From NCBI RefSeq assembly GCF_011075055.1, contig NC_058137.1:10277463-10341462 (forward strand): a stretch of 64,000 nucleotides of DNA, written 5' to 3'. The number at the start of each line of letters is the position of its first letter. Position 1 is the first letter of the stretch. Below are positions 59,301 to 64,000 of the stretch, one piece after another. The position numbers and the translations under genes were made by a program. The DNA comes from Mangifera indica (Eukaryota > Streptophyta > Magnoliopsida > Sapindales > Anacardiaceae). The notes below the pieces were generated by a model. It was not told the DNA's origin. It saw only the letters and a program-made list of their open reading frames with translations, and ran no database searches.

Positions 59301-60727
59301 CCAACCAATAAGAAAGTGACACATCAACAAATGTGAAATATATATATATGTTGTACATAAAATTTTAAACCCTACATGAAGATCCAAAAAAAGAATTTTT
59401 TTTCTACAAGGTGGTGTTTGGTTCTGGGTAAAAAGATATTACTATAATAATTTATCTTTTATTACTGTTATTACTTTGTTTAGTTTATTAATTAATAAAA
59501 AATTTAAGCAATCTTTAATTATTAATTGTAATATGATATGCAATCTTGATTTTGATATAGTCATATCTTTATTAATTTTTTAGGATAAAATTACTTTTAT
59601 TTTCAACTAATATAAAAAGTAATATGAATAATATTTTAGAATAATTATATCTAATGAGATTTAATTAAGTAAAATCTTGCCAATATTTTGTCACATTTAA
59701 TCGAATACAATAATTATTTATACTTATCAGTTTTTATTAAACATAATAATAGTAGTTTTTTTTTATGAATAATCTTTTAGGCAATTTATATTTACAGTAA
59801 TATTTTCTTTTTTTGTAATAAAAATTATTAGAACCAAATGGATCTCAAGAGATAAAAACTGGTTGTGACAATACACATGCATCCATCTGATAAAAGAATA
59901 ACAAACAGTATTGCTGGCTTTATATTAATGCTGTCGGGACTTGTTCCACCATTATTTGCTAAGTTTATGGCCTAATATTATTTGATCATAGCAAGCTAGA
60001 AGGAACAAAGAAACTAAATTCATGACTAGCAAGAAACTTTGATTTCATTACCACCCAAATTCATAAGCTCGTAGATTTTACAGTTAGTTCTGGAACACTA
60101 TTTTTAAGCTAACTCTGATGGAGCAAACATTGTAATAAAAAAGTGCTTGTTGCTTTTCTCATCATTAATAAACATGGGATTGAACTAATTATAAATAATA
60201 AGTTGTCTCGATAAAAAGGTATACTTTGAGTTAAAAATATAAAAGCTGATAAATAACACGAATATTACCCAAAAAAAAAAAAAAAAATTTGGCAAACATT
60301 CTCACTTTCTTGTGGCCCAAAAGTGTTTTTTGAAAGGAAATTTCGCCAAACAAAATACTCAAAGAAATTCCATGAGGCAAAAGGCCTCCCTGCATTATTG
60401 TTGTTCATATATTCATGCCTAGATTTTGTTTTCACATCCAATTTTTTGAGTCAACTTTTTCCTCTAAAGATTCCTCACTTAAACCATCCTTTTGTAAATT
60501 AATTGGAATCCCACAAGTGCTTGTTTCTTTCCTTTTCTTTCCCCATCAAACCGCCTATGCACTTTATTTTATATATATTTTGTTCTCTTTCCCCTCAATC
60601 TTATTTGCTTATAAGTTCACATTTCACCCACACAAGATTCCTCATCAAATACTTAACAAAAAAAAAAAAAACACATCAAACATTTGATAGACATACAGAT
60701 TTTTTTCTGCAAGTTGTGATCTTTTTG
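56329..60727. other. Intergenic region up to NF-YB, with one unrecognised open frame and a short direct repeat
   Basis: At about 56346-56551 on the minus strand an exon-like frame after 'ggttcag' reads 'LIVDFGLYKLAQVKKQFKGM', 'ATILETKRGPMVTEILAKFL' and a hydrophobic end, stopping 10 bases from the hAT target duplication; the family is not recognised. A direct repeat of about 54 bases occurs at 58134-58187 and 58239-58292 ('tttgttcaccaattttctga'). A TATA-like 'ttttatatatattttg' near 60567-60582 may belong to the NF-YB promoter. Otherwise AT-rich and featureless. Confidence 0.4.
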
Positions 60728-61399
60728 ATGACTGGGAAGCGAAACCAATCAAGCCCAATGGGCAGCCTTTCGTCGGGGAACATCTTCGATAGCTTCTCGA
60801 AGGAGCAGGATCGATTCCTGCCGATTGCAAACGTGAGTCGGATCATGAAAAAGTCCCTCCCTGCCAATGCCAAAATCTCTAAAGAAGCTAAAGAGACTGT
60901 CCAAGAATGCGTCTCCGAGTTCATTAGCTTCATCACCGGGGAAGCGTCAGACAAGTGCCAAAAGGAGAAGCGAAAGACCATCAATGGCGATGATCTTTTG
61001 TGGGCGATGACGACATTAGGGTTTGAGAATTACGTTGGACCCTTGAAGGTTTACCTCAACAAATATAGAGAAACTGAGGGAGAAAAACACTCAATGCCTC
61101 GACAAGATGATCATCATCAAGCTCTCATCTCCGCCACGAATAATGAAGAAACTCATAAAATGAATGGTTCTTTATCAGTTTCAAATGCAGATTTTCATAA
61201 TTTTAACATGGGATTTTACTCCCTTGGGGCACAAGCAACCGCAAAAAGTCTTGGAGAGGGCACAAGGGCGATTGGCTATGGAGAAAATTTTGGCACAGAA
61301 GGGTTAAATTTCAGCAGGATTCAACCTGAAAATGGAGAAAGAAATGGAAACAGAGTGGCCATGGCAGCAGCTCGCGTTCATGGAGGAGTTGAACGGTAG
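60728..61399 (+). CDS. NF-YB: NF-YB transcription factor subunit (non-LEC1 type, NF-YB3-like)
   Basis: An intronless frame of 223 codons from ATG 60728 to TAG 61397-61399. In-frame codons upstream of 60728 are low-complexity leader, so the family-typical start '[13 protein letters not shown]' was chosen. The histone-fold core spans about residues 28-118: '[20 protein letters not shown]', '[20 protein letters not shown]', '[20 protein letters not shown]', '[20 protein letters not shown]'. NF-YB pairs with NF-YC through this fold and, with NF-YA or CO-like proteins, binds CCAAT and related sites in the nucleus. In the 'KISKEAKET' helix it has Lys where LEC1-type members have the diagnostic Asp, so it is a non-LEC1 member. 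The C-terminal 100 residues are variable. No damage is seen; expression is plausible but not shown. Confidence 0.93.
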   Translation: MTGKRNQSSPMGSLSSGNIFDSFSKEQDRFLPIANVSRIMKKSLPANAKISKEAKETVQECVSEFISFITGEASDKCQKEKRKTINGDDLLWAMTTLGFENYVGPLKVYLNKYRETEGEKHSMPRQDDHHQALISATNNEETHKMNGSLSVSNADFHNFNMGFYSLGAQATAKSLGEGTRAIGYGENFGTEGLNFSRIQPENGERNGNRVAMAAARVHGGVER

Positions 61400-61646
61400 A
61401 GAATTTGGAAGGAAAGAATTAATTAATCCAATTAATTTTTATATTATACGTAAGTTGATTTTTCGTTGTTTTTGTTCAATTATTAACCATATATATAAGT
61501 ATTATTATTACCATTACTATTTTGTTCCAAGTAAAATCGTAGATAAATTTTATATTCTAAAGTTTACCCGTTGGTCGAGTCAAGTATTCACGACTTTTTC
61601 TTCTTTATCTTCTTATGTTGCAGATTGCCCATCCCGTTTCCTGTTA

Positions 61647-61648
<2 letters not shown>

Positions 61649-61732
<84 letters not shown>
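61649..61732. repeat. (AT)42 microsatellite
   Basis: An unbroken 84-base AT dinucleotide run about 250 bases downstream of the NF-YB stop codon. Confidence 0.97.
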
Positions 61733-61734
<2 letters not shown>

Positions 61735-61925
61735 TAAAGGTAGAAACTGATTAATATATATGAAGAAAATTTATGTATTAGAATTAGTAGATGGGATTTT
61801 AAACGATAAAACTCAGTATATTTATTTATTCTAAAGGTAGAAACTGATTAATATATATGAAGAAAATTTATGTATTAGAATTAGTAGATGGGATTTTAAA
61901 AGATAAAACTCAGTATATTTATTTT
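61732..61925 (+). repeat. 97-bp tandem duplication
   Basis: Copies at 61732-61828 and 61829-61925 both start 'ttctaaaggtagaaactg' and differ at one position that I can see ('aaacgataa' against 'aaaagataa'). Confidence 0.9.
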
Positions 61926-63312
61926 ATATATATATATATAATTGAAAGATTTTGAATTAATTATAGAATAATATTTAATCACGTTATGACACATATAAAT
62001 ATGTATATATTTATATATTTAAAATGAATAAGTATAATATTGCTCGATTTTAAAATAATGTTCATAATCAATTATGGTGCTATTTAAGCCTAACAAAATC
62101 TTTAGAAGCCCCAAAATCAATTAAAAATTTAAATTATAATTTATTTTAAAATTAGACTTTTCATTTTTTTATTTTTACTTCTAATTTCTTAATAAGTTTT
62201 AACTTCTTTTCTTTCTTAAGAAACTTGGTGTTACATAAATTGTTACGAAAGACCTACTTAAAAAAAAAAAAAAAAAAAACAAGATTAGAAAGAATATTTC
62301 TTGTAGTTATTTTGTACAGTAAATACTTTTTTCCATCCTTTATTTAGTTTGTTAATTGTGCCTGTTTTTATGGGTTTTCCTAATTCTTTTTGTAAATCAC
62401 AAGTACATTAATTGGACTAAAATTTTATTCACTTCCGAATAAAGATGGCGGTGGGCTATATTGGATTGGCTTTCGCATGACTCACCGTTCCTAAGGGGTA
62501 GGTTAGACCAAAATAGGTCAAACGACTTATTAGGATTGAAAAACCTCTAATATAACTCAAATTCCTTGAGTTATGCCTTCGCAAACTTTTAACAAATTGA
62601 TTTGCATGTTTTTTGTGGGCGACTTACCAAATGATAATTTTAATTAATTTTAAAATTTTAATATTTTTAATGGGTCAACCCATGGATTTTATTTAAATGC
62701 CCTAACATGACTTGCTTCAACAATGGGTTGTGCTAAAAAAAAGGTTTGGATTGTGTCCTGAGTCAATTCAACCCTCTTTATATGTCTAGATTTAAATAAA
62801 CAATGTAAGAAGAACCGAAGAAGAATTTGATTTTTGAACAAATTTGTTATTTTTTATTCAAGTAAGAAAGAAGATAAATGAAAAATATTAGAAAATTAAA
62901 TAAATTTGGAAAAGCTTAATTTTAAAATAAAATAGAAGTTGTTTAACTTTAACTAATTATGAAGCTAAAAATATGAGTTTAACCATGTGGAGTAACAATA
63001 AATATTAATTTATGTATTGATAATGATGTGTATGTTATAATTGAATATTATTTTATTTCTAATTCTATATTATCATAAAAATACAAATTATAATTTATTA
63101 TTAATACATCTAATTTTATTAAAAAAAAACATTAGGCAAAGCTTGAATAACACTTTTCCAAAACGAACACAAATATATTTTTCTATGTGGTTTTTACATC
63201 ATTTGAAAGTAAAATAAAAAAGATTATATAATATATTAAATCTAATATTTCTATGAGCAAAATTATATTTTCTTGATAAGAGAAAATTTTGTGAAGATAT
63301 CGAAATGTCTTA
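61926..63312. other. Intergenic DNA, no gene recognised
   Basis: AT-rich overall, with a less AT-rich stretch at about 62430-62790 ('gatggcggtgggctatattg') that looks repeat-derived but has no boundary I can place. Confidence 0.4.
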
Positions 63313-64000
63313 TGTAACACCCATAAGTGCATTTTAACGGTATTTATGTTATTTAACATCTATATAAGGTTTATGTTGTAATGTGGTATAAGTTGTGAAT
63401 TCAATTAAAAATAAAAAATGAGATTTCAAATAAATGAATGGTTGTGCACCCAGGGCGCATGCTTGTTCATTTGATATCATTTTAGATAAATAGATAATAT
63501 GTCACATATAAAATTTTAAAATAACGCACAACCATGCATGAGAGGTGCATGTTTATGCATGTAGTTACATGTTGAATTTTATCTAAGATATATTTTCTAC
63601 ATTTTGAGAGAGTGTGATTGTGGTAAAGAGATAATCCGATGATCAAAGATGTTCCAATGTCATTCAAGAGTTTATTTGATGTCAAATCGATAAGCACAAA
63701 TCACAAGTAATAGTATTGTTTTTGTAGTTATGATGATGTCATGCTCTGTTATGATTTAGAGTACAATTTTATAATTTGGAGAAGCATTCTTAACGTTTTG
63801 TGAATGAATTAAGTTTTATAATAGTTGTGGTTGTTGGAGCATATTATGATATGTGATTAGAGTTATAGTTTTGGAGGATTGATATTTAAATGGAAGTGTG
63901 ATTTTGATCTCTCAAGTGTGTTTTGATGCATGATTTATGCTATGCTAATGTGATGATTATAAGGGAATGCTATAATGATGTGGTAAATATGAAAATAGGT
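63313..64000 (+). repeat. Possible start of an LTR running off the window
   Basis: 'TGTAACACCC' at 63313 is a common start of plant Ty3/gypsy LTRs, and the following DNA has no coding frame. Without the far end or target duplication this is only a suggestion. Confidence 0.2.

Noticed and set aside
60415..60687. 90-codon frame before NF-YB
   Set aside because: Phe/Pro/His-rich leader sequence; the NF-YB start at 60728 explains the region better.
60503..60727. N-terminal extension of NF-YB by 75 codons
   Set aside because: Low-complexity Phe/Ser/Lys-rich text unlike any NF-YB N-terminus; includes an A-homopolymer and a TATA-like stretch.
61332..61754. 140-codon frame through the AT microsatellite
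   Set aside because: It reads the AT tract as alternating Tyr-Ile and overlaps the NF-YB end in another frame.
1..64000. CRISPR arrays, operons, rRNA or tRNA genes
   Set aside because: The DNA is plant nuclear; no regularly spaced repeats, rRNA sequence or tRNA cloverleaf were recognised by eye on either strand. A tRNA scan would be decisive.

Overview
This is a eudicot nuclear DNA window: AT-rich, with spliced genes, Ty1/copia and Ty3/gypsy retrotransposons, hAT elements and MITEs. Only two genes look intact. One is an LRR receptor-like pseudokinase on the minus strand (three exons, 15432-20395, 1059 codons), the apparent counterpart of Arabidopsis At5g10020. The other is an intronless NF-YB transcription factor on the plus strand (60728-61399).

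Layout. 1-6.9 kb: gene-poor, with one end of a long-inverted-repeat element, an OBERON-like relic, a MITE and two exons of an OPA3-like gene. 6.98-8.57 kb: a FAR1/FRS (MULE-derived) pseudogene on the minus strand. 9.2-10.9 kb: a DUF4371 hAT transposase pseudogene. 11.3-14.6 kb: a Ty3/gypsy pol relic. 15.4-20.4 kb: the receptor kinase. 20.9-27.4 kb: AT-rich, with two MITEs (one with a clean 9-bp target duplication) and a doubtful two-exon peptide relic. 27.9-43.7 kb: the remains of a multi-exon ABC1K (UbiB/AARF-type) kinase gene on the minus strand, at least 13 exons. It is full of stops and has lost catalytic motifs. One intron holds a long-inverted-repeat element (about 1 kb). Another holds an internally deleted copia (31699-42958), which itself holds a second, 9361-bp copia (32168-41528). 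Both copias have exact 5-bp target duplications. 43.9-50.8 kb: gypsy pieces and the 5' end of another LTR element. 51253-56328: a hAT element with matching inverted ends, a perfect 8-bp target duplication, a broken BED-type transposase and one captured exon of a tRNA-dihydrouridine synthase gene. 56.3-60.7 kb: AT-rich. 60.7-61.4 kb: NF-YB, followed by an (AT)42 tract and a 97-bp tandem duplication. The right edge may enter another LTR.

The window is mainly a record of layered insertions into a dead ABC1K gene, plus exon capture by a hAT element. No operon-like cooperation, CRISPR array, rRNA or tRNA gene was seen. Family assignments come from recognising conserved motifs by eye; no database search was run.
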